DNA from: Bacillus methanolicus
GTDB taxonomy: Bacteria > Bacillota > Bacilli > Bacillales > Cytobacillaceae
Assembly (NCBI RefSeq): GCF_028888695.1
Contig: NZ_PNFF01000004.1
Span: forward strand, 1-64,000
DNA: 64,000 bases
Direction: 5' to 3'
Shown: in pieces, positions 26,515 through 34,832 of the stretch
Layout: each line of letters starts with the position of its first letter
Numbering within the stretch: position 1 is the stretch's first letter
Made by a program: the position numbers and the translations under genes
The notes under the pieces: model-generated
Told to the model about the DNA's origin: nothing
The model's database searches: none
What the model saw: only the letters and a program-made list of their open reading frames with translations

Positions 26515-27351
26515 CTAGACAATTTTTTTAAGGTGTTCCTTTTTGTATTCAATAGGGCTTAAATACCCCAGTGATCCGTGAATTCTTATATGATTAAACC
26601 AATGAACATAATCGTCTAATTCCAACTTTAACTGTTCTAAACTTTCAAAATATTTACCTTTTACAAATTCTGTCTTGATAATTTTAAATGTGGCTTCGGC
26701 TACTGCGTTATCATATGGGCAACCTTTCATGCTTAACGACCGTTTAATCTCGAATGTATCTAAAGCTTCATCGATTGTCTTGTTTTTAAACTCGTTTCCT
26801 CGGTCTGTGTGAAATAGTTGAATTTGTCTTAAATCAGCTTTAATCGTTGATAAGGCTTGGTAGACTAGTCCAGCATCTTTATTAGGACCGGCACTATGTC
26901 CAACAATTTCTCTATTATAAAGATCAACAAATAGACATATGTAATGCCAATTTTTTTGGACCCTTACGTATGTTAAATCACTGACTACAACCGTTAATTC
27001 CTTTTGTTGATCAAATTCCCTATTCAACACATTTTCAACTTTAGATTCATTACATTTATCCACATGTGGCTTAAACTGGGCAACTGTATATTTTGATACT
27101 AGCCCATTTTCTTTCATGATTCGGCCAATACGTCTTCTGGATGCAATTTTACCGAGTTTTTTCAACTCATGTTTTATCTTACGAGTGCCATAGTTCTGGC
27201 GGCTTTTATGAAAAATATCGACGATGGTAACCGTAAGTTCATCATCTGATTTGGATTGTTCTTTTGCTTCATAATAATAAGTGCTTCTTGGGAGTTGTAG
27301 GACGTCGCACATTGCTGATATCGAGTATTTGTGACGATTATTTTTGATCAC
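26515..27351 (-). CDS. IS3-family transposase OrfB (DDE integrase)
   Basis: 278 aa. N-terminal HTH_21-like region (YSISAMCDVLQLPRSTYYYE) followed by an rve integrase core: VVVSDLTYVRVQKNWHYICL (first D), FHTDRGNEF (second D) and NAVAEATFKIIKTE (E). C-terminal HGSLGYLSPIEYKK is typical of IS150/IS3 groups. It follows the orfA stop with TAAATGTG spacing; a frameshifted OrfAB fusion is usual in this family, although no long A-run is present at the junction. Confidence 0.93.
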   Translation of the reverse strand: MIKNNRHKYSISAMCDVLQLPRSTYYYEAKEQSKSDDELTVTIVDIFHKSRQNYGTRKIKHELKKLGKIASRRRIGRIMKENGLVSKYTVAQFKPHVDKCNESKVENVLNREFDQQKELTVVVSDLTYVRVQKNWHYICLFVDLYNREIVGHSAGPNKDAGLVYQALSTIKADLRQIQLFHTDRGNEFKNKTIDEALDTFEIKRSLSMKGCPYDNAVAEATFKIIKTEFVKGKYFESLEQLKLELDDYVHWFNHIRIHGSLGYLSPIEYKKEHLKKIV

Positions 27352-27353
27352 AT

Positions 27354-27635
27354 TTACTTTCGTCCTAGTATCAGCGCAGCTTGCTTTAAAATATCATTCT
27401 CCATCAGTAAACGCTGATTTTCTTTACGGAGTTTGATCAACTCTTCTTCTTCAGGTGTTCGGTTATCCTTCTCTTTAAATGAACCAGAGGTTTGGCTCTG
27501 TTTCACCCATTTGTCCAATGCAGAAGGAGTTAAATTGTATTCACTTAAAATGTCTTTTCTAGGCTTTCCATTTTCATATAGTTTGACCATTTGAGCTTTA
27601 AATTCATGAGTAAATGTTCTTCTAACTCTTGTTAT
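27354..27635 (-). CDS. IS3-family OrfA (helix-turn-helix protein)
   Basis: Reads ITRVRRTFTHEFKAQMVKLY, then a helix-turn-helix (KPRKDILSEYNLTPSALDKW) and a leucine-zipper-like tail (LIKLRKENQRLLMENDILKQ). The family-typical N-terminus (RRTFTHEFKAQMV) lies upstream of the first ATG (27590). The only start at proper distance from the strong GGAGGTG (27646-27652) would be ATA at 27633-27635. The start is therefore unusual or damaged. OrfA binds the IS ends and forms the OrfAB transposase. Confidence 0.8.
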   Translation of the reverse strand: MTRVRRTFTHEFKAQMVKLYENGKPRKDILSEYNLTPSALDKWVKQSQTSGSFKEKDNRTPEEEELIKLRKENQRLLMENDILKQAALILGRK

Positions 27636-27699
27636 ATCGGTGCACCTCCATTAACTGAATGAGATGAAGTAGACTTCCAAATGTAGTGGGTAACCACCG

Positions 27700-27850
27700 C
27701 AACTTGACAAGGAGCCTCTACGGGCATGCTTTCCCAGCCAGGAAACCAGATGATGAAAATATCTGGCTTGCCATACCAGGCTAGCATACCCGCCTCTCCT
27801 AGTAAAGTTGCTGGTATGGGATCTCTTATGCTTGATTAGCAGTATACCCA
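27700..27850 (-). other. Structured leader of the IS3 element
   Basis: On the minus strand AGCATACCCG (27783-27792) faces CGGGCATGCT (27721-27730) around an inner hairpin CCAGAT/ATCTGG (27746-27766). An alternative pairing, CCATACCAG (27771) with CTGGTATGG (27811), excludes the first. Mutually exclusive stems resemble an attenuator. No gene lies here. Confidence 0.4.
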
Positions 27851-27949
27851 GATTGGATGGTTAGTCTACCTGACCTTAATTTTTTTGTCCAGTTAAGTGT
27901 AGCCGATTCAATAATTAGCTTCCACATATGTTTTACAATTTATATATAG

Positions 27950-28660
27950 AACACAAATGGTGGTTAATATATGGTCAGATACTCTACAAATGATACATAA
28001 TTGTAGTGAACTGTAGTTGGTCTAAGATCGACAATCCCTATGAAATACATTACTGGAACAAAGTATTTGATTAACCCAAACAAATCCTAGATTGTGGTTT
28101 ACATGTATTATATGATCTATATAGGTTTTACATCTGGAAAATACATAAAGGATTCGTTATAATTCACTTTTTCTTAATAATAAAAATTTAATTTTTTTAA
28201 TAGTGATTGTAATTTACATATGGCCCATTGATTATTTGTAATCTACACATAAGATCAAACAGGTTATTGTTTGTTGATTACATGTGAACCATAGATAACA
28301 AATGAGTAACTTTTTGTTCTTCACATGTTGTGTAAAGATTACATGTGTTCCACAGTAAAAAACCGGATTGTGTTTCACATGTGTAATATGATCTATATAG
28401 ATACTACAATTGAAGTTTACATAAAATATTCGTGTGATCCACATATGTCAAGTTATATATATGTGAACCAAAATGTATTCTACATAAAGATAAGTATCTA
28501 TATATCGACTATAGCTATTAAATATGTTATAGCCTATATGTGTCTTATGATCTTTACATAGTTGAGACCATTAGAGAGTTTGTGTTCTACAAGTTTTGTA
28601 AAATCTACATATTGACTACAAAACTATAAATTTAGTACGTAAATTTATAAGTGATAGGGA
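27950..28660 (+). repeat. Array of degenerate TTACATRTG sites upstream of the MerR-like gene
   Basis: At least a dozen variants of TTACATGTG/TCTACATA lie between 28095 and 28610, for example near 28096, 28128, 28214, 28242, 28278, 28321, 28339, 28374, 28416, 28441, 28482, 28553 and 28603. Two larger copies share CACATGTGTAATATGATCTA-like sequence followed by TATAG (28099-28125 and 28375-28401). The region is very AT-rich and has no gene. It looks like a multi-site centromere, replication origin or operator bound by the downstream protein. Confidence 0.6.
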
Positions 28661-28669
28661 GGCAGTATT

Positions 28670-29362
28670 GTGGAAGAACAATTTTTTAAAATTAGTGATT
28701 TTGCAACCAAAATAGGTAAGCATGTTAACACGGTTGACGGGTGGTTTAAAAAGCTTGAGGAACAACACATTCATTATATAAACCGGATAAACAATGAAAA
28801 AGTTTATGATCAACTCGATCTAAAGATTGCCTTATTCATTAAACAAAAACGGGAACAAAAATGGTCTCTCGATGCCATTTTTGAGGATTTGGAGAATCAT
28901 TTCGATTTACGGCCGTTTCCAATAGAAGAAGAACCGAAAAATAATGTCCTTGATTTAAATGTAATAAAGCGCCAGATTGCAGAAGAAGTGAGAAAGGGGA
29001 TAGAGGAAGCAGCTGCAGCACAGCTAAAGGAAATTAAAGATGAATACGATAAAATGATGATGCAATATATGGTTCAAGTAGAAGAGCAATATAAAAAAAT
29101 CATGAAACATTTACCTGATCCCGAGGACTCTAAAAAAACAAGACAACAACAAATTACTGATTTAATCACTAGAAGGCGAGTAGAATCAATACTAAAACGA
29201 GAAGCGCTAGAGCTGTGGGAGCAAAAACCAGAATCAGAGAGACTTAAGAAGGTAGGGCTGTTTAGTAAAATTGAAGATGTTAACAAAAGGGATCGTTTTA
29301 TCGAAGAATACATTGATCAACACTTTGAAGAATATATGAGAAAAGAATTGGGGATCGAATAA
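28670..29362 (+). CDS. MerR-like DNA-binding protein with coiled coil (RacA/DUF3967-like)
   Basis: 230 aa, GTG start after AGGGAGGCAGTATT. The N-terminal winged helix reads FFKISDFATKIGKHVNTVDG then WFKKLEEQHIHYINR. A central region is followed by a long charged coiled coil (about residues 100-150, IAEEVRKGIEEAAAAQLKEI) and a C-terminal helical domain (LLTRRRVES-like). It resembles plasmid DNA-binding proteins of Bacillus with an N-terminal MerR-type domain. A repeat array of over 500 bp sits directly upstream, so a role in plasmid maintenance or replication is likely. Confidence 0.65.
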   Translation: MEEQFFKISDFATKIGKHVNTVDGWFKKLEEQHIHYINRINNEKVYDQLDLKIALFIKQKREQKWSLDAIFEDLENHFDLRPFPIEEEPKNNVLDLNVIKRQIAEEVRKGIEEAAAAQLKEIKDEYDKMMMQYMVQVEEQYKKIMKHLPDPEDSKKTRQQQITDLITRRRVESILKREALELWEQKPESERLKKVGLFSKIEDVNKRDRFIEEYIDQHFEEYMRKELGIE

Positions 29363-29886
29363 AACTGTTAAAAACATCTTATCTTAGGTTCTGGTGTAAA
29401 AACTTCAAAACAATTGCAAGTAATCTTTAAATCTTAGACATACTGATACTATCAGTCTAAAAAACTATCTTTCTATAAATATACCATTTTATGAAAATGA
29501 TAGCTTTTTATGAATAATATCATTTAGACAAAACCTAATTAAGACTATTCCGACAATAACATTTTAAGAAGCGCTGAAAAGATTTTAAGTTTGGTTTTAA
29601 AGGAAAATTACGGTAAAAGGCGGTTATGGAGATAAGTTTCGAGTTGTTTTTTGAATGACAAAGTAAAAGATGCTCTTCAGTTATGGTTAAAGGAGAGAAA
29701 AGAAAAAGGGATTGTCCATGATTTTCTCCAATCATATCCAGCAATGCCACGCATATAAAAAGAATAAGAATTAGACTCACTTGAAACTCTATCTATACTA
29801 AGAAGGAAAACCTTTTATTAGGTCATGATTATAGAACGACTTAGAGCCATAAATTTTAATTGAAATGAATACAGGGAGAGGAAAAT
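29363..29886. other. Intergenic region without a recognised gene
   Basis: AT-rich. The plus strand from about 29590 shows short broken frames (for example VKGREKKKGLSMIFSN near 29690-29735) that I do not recognise. The only clear signal is GGGAGAGG before the next gene. Confidence 0.4.
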
Positions 29887-30810
29887 ATGGCAATAAGACC
29901 ACCGGTGTTGCAAAGAGGAGACACGATTGGTTTGGTTACACTTGGCAGCCCTCTTGATGCTAATATTATTAATACCCGAGTACAAACTTTGATAGATTTG
30001 GGCTTTAATATAGTTTTGGGCAGACACGTTTATTCTTATGAGGGCATCGTAGCTGCATCGGCTGAACAAAGAGCCGAAGATGTAATGAACATGTTCAGAG
30101 ATCCGAAAGTCAAAATGATATTACCAACAAGAGGAGGGACAGGAGTTCAGACCATTCTTCCTTATCTAGATTATGACGTCATAAGAGAGAACCCTAAAAT
30201 TATATCTGGTTATAGTGACTTAACAGTGCTATTAAATAGTTTGTATCAATTTAGTAATTTAATTACATTCCACAGCCTGATGCTTATTGATTTTAGATTA
30301 GACACACCTGCTTATAATTTTAATCAATTCTTTGAAGTAACCTCTACATTTATTTCTCCTAGGATTATCCAAAACCCACCGGATAAACCTCTGATGAGTT
30401 TAGTACCAAACAATGTAACGGGTCCAATAGTTGGTGGAAATATGACTTCTTTAGTCAATACCCTTGGTACTCCATTTGAAATTGATACACAAGGAAAAAT
30501 ACTTTTTTTAGAAGAAATCAATTCACCTACTACAACAATTTTTCGGTATCTAACTCAACTATTAATGTCAGGAAAATTCCAAGATTGTCTTGGTATTATC
30601 ATGGGAGAATGTACAAATTGCCTTGTATCTTATGATACAACTTATGAAGATTTAATTAATGAATGGCTAGTTCCCTTAGGAAAACCTCTGATGGTCAACC
30701 TTGCTACAGGGCATAATTTTTATAAAGCTGCTATTCCAATAGGTTCTACTGTTAATCTCAATACGATAGATAATACATTGACTGTACTTGAACCAACCGT
30801 TTCTTTTTGA
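29887..30810 (+). CDS. LD-carboxypeptidase (peptidase S66, LdcA/MccF family)
   Basis: 307 aa with AGGGAGAGGAAAAT before the ATG. Family motifs are RPPVLQRGDTIGLVTLGSPL at the N-terminus, nucleophile Ser110 in ISGYSDLTVLL, GPIVGGNMTSLVNTLGTPFE, the Glu in LFLEEINSPTTTIFRYL, and the His in NLATGHNFYKAAIPIG. S66 enzymes trim tetrapeptides of murein or, as MccF, inactivate microcin-like nucleotide peptides. On a plasmid either cell-wall recycling or antibiotic self-immunity is possible; the sequence does not decide. It stands alone. Confidence 0.88.
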   Translation: MAIRPPVLQRGDTIGLVTLGSPLDANIINTRVQTLIDLGFNIVLGRHVYSYEGIVAASAEQRAEDVMNMFRDPKVKMILPTRGGTGVQTILPYLDYDVIRENPKIISGYSDLTVLLNSLYQFSNLITFHSLMLIDFRLDTPAYNFNQFFEVTSTFISPRIIQNPPDKPLMSLVPNNVTGPIVGGNMTSLVNTLGTPFEIDTQGKILFLEEINSPTTTIFRYLTQLLMSGKFQDCLGIIMGECTNCLVSYDTTYEDLINEWLVPLGKPLMVNLATGHNFYKAAIPIGSTVNLNTIDNTLTVLEPTVSF

Positions 30811-31291
30811 TATAAAATATTTTGTTTAAAGAAGATCATTAGTCATCTCAATCGGTTCCAAACATCGCAAAAAAGCTCCAAAGAAAAAGAAGAAGCCCAA
30901 TATGTTAAAGAAAAACCAGAATACAGTCAAATACCAATGTTTACAATATAATATGATTAAAAAAATCCTATAGAAGAATATGAAGTGAACTTTACATTAA
31001 CATAAATACAATTATTCAAGGACCTGGCACTAGATACTTTTTTATATAAGAATAGCCCTACTCCCAATAGTTATTTACTAGGATGCATGAAATGATTAAA
31101 CGCTCACATGCCATAACACCAATTCATCAATCTTACGATTTATTCATGCTGTATTAATACGAAAAAAGGCTATATTATCTTCAACATTTGAGCTTCAATT
31201 CTTACTTATAATCATCTTCTTCATCGTTTTAAAGGCATATTATCTCAATCTGCCTTTTTCTTTTTAATATGAACTAAACAAGGATTTCATA
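30811..31291. other. Intergenic region, nothing recognised
   Basis: About 480 bp of AT-rich sequence with no frame showing family resemblance. A short hairpin-like AAAGGCATATTATCTCAATC then TGCCTTTTTC near 31230-31263 may end transcripts of the small gene to its right. Confidence 0.35.
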
Positions 31292-31396
31292 TCAATAGTA
31301 ACCTCCAAACCTGCCAAAACAAGAACATCCTACAATGATAAGTAGAACGAATAAAACAACGACAAAAGCAAAAGCGTTTCCATATCCATCACTCAT
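31292..31396 (-). CDS. YjcZ-family sporulation micro-protein
   Basis: 34 aa: [20 protein letters not shown] then IVGCSCFGRFGGYY. A Gly/polar N-terminus, one membrane helix ending in IIVGCSCF and a short Gly-rich tail define the YjcZ/YoyB-like family, small proteins made during sporulation in Bacillus. AAAAAGGGTGTTAATT precedes the ATG. Two paralogues lie at 34644-34745 and 34833-34964. Confidence 0.85.
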   Translation of the reverse strand: MSDGYGNAFAFVVVLFVLLIIVGCSCFGRFGGYY

Positions 31397-31552
31397 AATT
31401 AACACCCTTTTTCACAAATAATGGTCGTTAAAGAAAATCCCTAAAAAGAAAAAAGCCTATCCAGTAGGATAGATCAAAAGAAAAAACGGATGTTTTTTCT
31501 TCCATGCGTAGAGCTGTCACCAGCTGGCAATCCAGCCAGTGCAGTTCTTGCT

Positions 31553-31723
31553 TTACTTCTTGAATTGCTTCAGCGCTTCCTCTGCTTCGCTGACGCTTGA
31601 AAAATAATCGCTCAACCTGTCATAAGGCATCGGAATATCATCTTTTATGATTTCTCTTCCGATGTAATAACCTGCTGCGGATTTCATCACTTTCGGTTCA
31701 TTAATGGTTTTCCTTTGGTTCAT
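31553..31723 (-). CDS. Small plasmid protein of unknown function (56 aa)
   Basis: Reads MNQRKTINEPKVMKSAAGYY, then IGREIIKDDIPMPYDRLSDY and FSSVSEAEEALKQFKK. AAAGGAGAAAAGCGAC is a strong ribosome site. The composition (GREIIKDD, PYDRLSDYF) is that of a real soluble protein. It lies 52 bases downstream of radC in the same orientation, so it is probably co-transcribed. I do not recognise a named family. Confidence 0.75.
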   Translation of the reverse strand: MNQRKTINEPKVMKSAAGYYIGREIIKDDIPMPYDRLSDYFSSVSEAEEALKQFKK

Positions 31724-31775
31724 GTCGCTTTTCTCCTTTCAAACAAGGGGCAAAGCCCCTTTTGCTTTTTTTCTT

Positions 31776-32228
31776 TTAGAGATAACCTTTTTCCTTCAAG
31801 CTGACATATTTTCCGGTATAGCTCACAATTACATGGTCAAGAACTTCTATTCCGATAATTCTTCCGGCTTCTGCAAGTCGCTTTGTAACCTCTATATCTT
31901 CTCGGCTTGGTGTCGTGTCTCCACTTGGGTGCTGATGACTGACGATAATAGAAGCCGCGTTGTTAAGGATTGCCGCTTTCATCACTTCACGTGGATGAAC
32001 AATACTTGCGTTTAAGCTTCCGACATGCGCTCTGTGAAGCCCAACCACTTCATTTTTTGTATTGAGCATCATCACAAGAAAAACCTCTCTGTCTTCGTCT
32101 GCGATGTATGCTGTCGCTAATTCTGCCGCATTTTCTGGATTGTAAATTTTATGAACGACAAACGATGCTGAAACTTCTCTGATTTCCTGCTTAATCCGAA
32201 GCACTTCAAAAATCGGTTGCCATTCCAT
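31776..32228 (-). CDS. radC: Plasmid RadC-like JAB/MPN metalloprotein
   Basis: 150 aa from ATG at 32228 after AAAGGAGGAGTTATTTG. It carries the JAMM metal motif SHQHPSGDTTPSREDIEVT (HxHPSGD...D), plus EVFLVMMLNTKNEVVGLHRA and GSLNASIVHPREVMKAAILN. It lacks the N-terminal helix-hairpin-helix of chromosomal RadC, as plasmid and phage copies do. Function is unproven; such proteins often sit in mobile-element replication or anti-restriction regions. Confidence 0.9.
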   Translation of the reverse strand: MEWQPIFEVLRIKQEIREVSASFVVHKIYNPENAAELATAYIADEDREVFLVMMLNTKNEVVGLHRAHVGSLNASIVHPREVMKAAILNNAASIIVSHQHPSGDTTPSREDIEVTKRLAEAGRIIGIEVLDHVIVSYTGKYVSLKEKGYL

Positions 32229-32819
32229 CAAATAACTCCTCCTTTGATTTTTCTCCTTGCCTTCCGAAGCGATTTAATTCCCCAAAAGGGGATTAATTTT
32301 GCCCTTTGGCATGGAGAACGAAAAACACACATAGACAGACGGTCAAGGGAATAAGCACAAAAAGTTTTTGCGGTTACGAAGTGCTTTTAAGCAAAAAGTT
32401 TTTTGCCCCTTGAACGGCCTGGCTTGACGACTTAGCTTCCAACAGGTTGAGGGCACAGCCTAGGAGGCTCGACCTATTGGAAGGTTAGTCGGCTTTGTGA
32501 TGTTTTACGATTCGGAAGGCAAAGGGCAAAGTTCAATCGTAGGAGCACAGCAAGCGACCCGATTCCTGGCGTTAGCCGGGAATTTTCCTTTTTCCTTCCT
32601 TGAATGAGCTTTGAAAGGTTTTCCCCGTCATCGTTCGGGCGTTAAAAAATTGACAGGAACCTACGGAATGTAGGCGAAGTAATGAGCCGTACAGTCCGTG
32701 GTTATCGGCGATTTTAGACCGAAGCGAGATGCTTATGAGCTGTTAGCGACAATAGGAGCTTACAGATCGTTAGCAGACCCTTGCGGTGACCCAAAGATTT
32801 AGAAACTTAAAAAGACAAT
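32229..32819. other. Long non-coding, strongly structured region upstream of radC
   Basis: Less AT-rich than its surroundings and without a gene. Distant inverted pairs suggest a roughly 270-bp fold: TTGCCTTCCGAA (32258) with TTCGGAAGGCAA (32511), TTTGCCCTTTG (32298) with CAAAGGGCAAA (32520), and GACTTAGCTTCCAACAGGTT (32430) with the imperfect complement ending GGAAGGTTAGTC (32480-32491). A second GC-richer block lies at 32640-32790. Candidates are a single-strand origin, a replication origin or a large non-coding RNA. Confidence 0.5.
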
Positions 32820-32853
32820 AAAAAAGGAAGGAATAATCTCCTTCCTAAAAACA
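32820..32853 (-). terminator. Intrinsic terminator reading on the minus strand
   Basis: AGGAAGG, an 8-base loop and CCTTCCT followed by TTTTTTATTG when read on the minus strand. It is symmetric enough to work in both directions. Confidence 0.6.
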
Positions 32854-33064
32854 TGTTTATGAAATGCACTAGAACGAAACGAAATACTATTTCCTTTGCT
32901 TTCTGATCTGTTCGTAGTGCTGCCGCCCAAAAAAATATTTTTGTATTTTTATTGAAAATTTTGTCAATAGTATTCCAAATATTTCAGATTTTTTGCATAA
33001 TATTGCAAAGAACGTTTTTATTTGAAGAAATGGTAAAAAGATAATGGATGATAGGGGAATTTGT

Positions 33065-33244
33065 ATGATGTTTAGTTTTTCAATCAACGAATTAGAAGAA
33101 AGAATTAATCAGCTTAAAAAAGAATTGATCCAGATCTCTGAAGCAACCGGCTTAAATAGCTATGACACCCTTTATTGCAGCCAGAAATTAGACAAACTAA
33201 TCACGATGTACCAAAAACAATTACAACTTTCTTATAAAAAATAA
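33065..33244 (+). CDS. Spo0E-like aspartyl-phosphate phosphatase
   Basis: 59 aa from ATG at 33065, preceded by ATAGGGGAATTTGT; an ATG at 33068 is also possible. Two helices carry the Spo0E signature: ELEERINQLKKELIQISEAT, then SYDTLYCSQKLDKLITMYQK with SQKLD in place of the canonical SQELD. These proteins dephosphorylate Spo0A-P and delay sporulation. A plasmid copy could bias the host against sporulating. The adjacent YjcZ genes make a sporulation link plausible. The E-to-K change in the motif may alter activity. Confidence 0.8.
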   Translation: MMFSFSINELEERINQLKKELIQISEATGLNSYDTLYCSQKLDKLITMYQKQLQLSYKK

Positions 33245-33339
33245 AGATAGAAAAATGAAAAAGTCCTTCCAATTTTGTTCAAGCGCTTACAAAAGTGATC
33301 ATTCCGTCCGGCTACATAGCAGCTGATGGAATGGAGAAT

Positions 33340-33378
33340 ACTGTATCATTAAGCAACTTTGATACAGTCGCCTTTTTG
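33340..33378 (+). terminator. Intrinsic terminator after the Spo0E-like gene
   Basis: ACTGTATCA (33340-33348), an 11-base loop and TGATACAGT (33360-33368), then CGCCTTTTT. Confidence 0.65.
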
Positions 33379-33415
33379 GGATTGTTAGGGCTAAAGGATG
33401 TCAATAAAGGCATTG

Positions 33416-34051
33416 TTATTTTTCCTTCCTATTCCACTTATCTAACCAATCCTGAATAGATTCTGATACATTGCTCGCCCCAATCTTTAACTCGTCAAAT
33501 AGAAAAGACAGCAGCGCACTCCATGAAATCTCTTCCTCATAAGGATTGTTTGTATTGATGAATTTCATTACTTTTTTTAGTTCTCTCATACGTCCATCAT
33601 CAAGATGCTGTTTCAGATAGTCACGAACATACTCATTGATGAAATCCGAATTCCGGACACTTGCATCCAAAAGTAATGCGGTTGCTCGCGAAGGGGTAAC
33701 ATCAAGCGCATAAGCAAGGGCAGTTAAATTCTCATAAGTTCCTTGAGGTAAGCGTATTGTAATACGCTCACTCTGGCCAGCTGAAGCTCTCTTTTGTAAT
33801 GAAGGGCGGTCTAGGTCTCCCATGTATAAAGTATTCTTCAATCGGACAGGTCTTCGAAAATGCTGCGATAAATAATCCATCACTTTCCTTGAGACAAGCC
33901 CAGCTTCACAAATGGTCTCGGCCACATCTTTCACCGGCGTATTTGTAATATAAGACAATCTATAAATACATTCTTTAAGTTGAATGGTGATTGTCGGTTT
34001 CACATCTCGTTTTTTATCTGATCGGGTACGTCTCTCCTTCTCTTTTTTCAT
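33416..34051 (-). CDS. Plasmid DNA-binding protein with ribbon-helix-helix-like segments, unknown
   Basis: 211 aa from ATG at 34051, which follows GGAGGGGAAATCG. A lysine/arginine-rich N-terminus (MKKEKERRTRSDKKRDVKPT) leads into TITIQLKECIYRLSYITNTP and later ERITIRLPQGTYENLTALAY, both strand-then-helix patterns of ribbon-helix-helix proteins. The C-terminal 80 residues are helical. The name of the family is not recognised. An operator-like half-site (AAGTTTAGGACA) lies 20-40 bases upstream, which suggests autoregulation. Confidence 0.65.
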   Translation of the reverse strand: MKKEKERRTRSDKKRDVKPTITIQLKECIYRLSYITNTPVKDVAETICEAGLVSRKVMDYLSQHFRRPVRLKNTLYMGDLDRPSLQKRASAGQSERITIRLPQGTYENLTALAYALDVTPSRATALLLDASVRNSDFINEYVRDYLKQHLDDGRMRELKKVMKFINTNNPYEEEISWSALLSFLFDELKIGASNVSESIQDWLDKWNRKEK

Positions 34052-34075
34052 CGATTTCCCCTCCAAAATCCAAAC

Positions 34076-34089
34076 TTAAGTTTAGGACA
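34076..34089. promoter_or_regulatory. Half-site matching the 34392-34424 palindrome
   Basis: AAGTTTAGGACAC directly upstream of the DNA-binding protein gene, matching 12 of 13 positions of the AAGTCTAGGACAC arm at 34392. Likely operator of that protein; inference from position and repetition. Confidence 0.4.
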
Positions 34090-34214
34090 CTGTCTTTTTG
34101 TCCCTGGTTTACTACATGTATATGGGGAAGGATGGGGGAGCATGTATATTTTTTTTCATTCCTGGTGAAGCTGGTTAAAAACAAATCCGGACGAGCCGGG
34201 AAGGAGAAAAAACG

Positions 34215-34307
34215 ATGAAGAAACAAGAGGCTGCCGCATTGGCTAAGAAAATGATTGATAATGCAAACAAATATGGACTGCCACTTAAAAAAAAGAAGAA
34301 AAAATAA
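34215..34307 (+). CDS. Lysine-rich 30-aa peptide, unknown
   Basis: Reads MKKQEAAALAKKMIDNANKY then GLPLKKKKKK. AAGGAGAAAAAACG gives a strong ribosome site, and a perfect terminator overlaps the stop, so it is probably a real transcription unit. The composition suggests a nucleic-acid-binding or small acid-soluble-like peptide; the family is not recognised. Confidence 0.6.
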   Translation: MKKQEAAALAKKMIDNANKYGLPLKKKKKK

Positions 34308-34332
34308 CGCCTAATGTAAGGCGTTATTTTTT
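34305..34332 (+). terminator. Terminator of the 30-aa peptide gene
   Basis: AACGCC, an 8-base loop and GGCGTT, followed by ATTTTTTG. The stem begins within the stop codon. Confidence 0.75.
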
Positions 34333-34391
34333 GTAAGTTTATTACAATAATAAATAGGTGTAAATTTCCAATAGATAAAAATGCAAAAAAT

Positions 34392-34424
34392 AAGTCTAGG
34401 ACACTTCGAAACTGTCCTAGACTT
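34392..34424. promoter_or_regulatory. 12-bp perfect palindrome, operator-like
   Basis: AAGTCTAGGACA (34392-34403) and TGTCCTAGACTT (34413-34424) around CTTCGAAAC, itself partly palindromic. No T tract follows. A matching half-site lies upstream of the gene at 33416-34051. Confidence 0.5.
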
Positions 34425-34643
34425 AAACTCAAATCTGCTGTAAGGAGAAACCTCTTTCCACCCATTAAAACGTACTATTTATTTGATTTAAACCACTTCA
34501 TTCGACTTCCTCGAAACCTAGCCATGCAACCAAACTTTCATCTGTTAGCTTATGCCTGCTTTAATCAAAAAACGGTAGATAAAAAGGAAGATTATCTAAT
34601 CTGCCTTTATCTTTTTTTAATCCCAATTAAATAAAAATTTTTA

Positions 34644-34745
34644 TTAATAGAATCCGATGAAGCAAGAACATCCTACAATGATGAGTAGAACGAACAAGAC
34701 AACGATTAACGCAAATGCAGTATTATCTCTAAATCCATCACTCAT
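34644..34745 (-). CDS. YjcZ-family sporulation micro-protein
   Basis: 33 aa: [20 protein letters not shown] then [13 protein letters not shown], after GGAGGTGTAATTT. It shares the [13 protein letters not shown] membrane helix with its two neighbours and lies 88 bases downstream of the 34833-34964 copy in the same direction. Confidence 0.85.
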   Translation of the reverse strand: MSDGFRDNTAFALIVVLFVLLIIVGCSCFIGFY

Positions 34746-34832
34746 AAATTACACCTCCAATTCCCTTTGAATAGTCGTTCTTTAGAATAGTTTTTTTCTC
34801 GTCCCAATAAAACTATTCGATCTTCTTAACCA

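Larger units (their letters stand above)
26502..27905 (-). mobile_element. IS3-family element, about 1.4 kb
   Basis: Contains orfA and orfB on the minus strand. Ends are imperfect inverted repeats: left TGTCAACACTAAACTAGACA, right (minus strand) CGGCTACACTTAACTGGACA, each running into an A/T run and TTAAGG. No clear target duplication was found, so ends are plus or minus a few bases. The roughly 250 bp between the right end and orfA is long for IS3 elements and is rich in hairpins. Confidence 0.8.

Noticed and set aside
28325-28561. Plus and minus frames inside the TTACATRTG array
   Set aside because: Their Tyr/Ile/Cys/His-rich composition follows from the repeats; no ribosome sites.
34175-34465. 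Minus-strand 96-aa hydrophobic frame
   Set aside because: Antisense shadow of the lysine-rich 30-aa gene and its terminator; no ribosome site.
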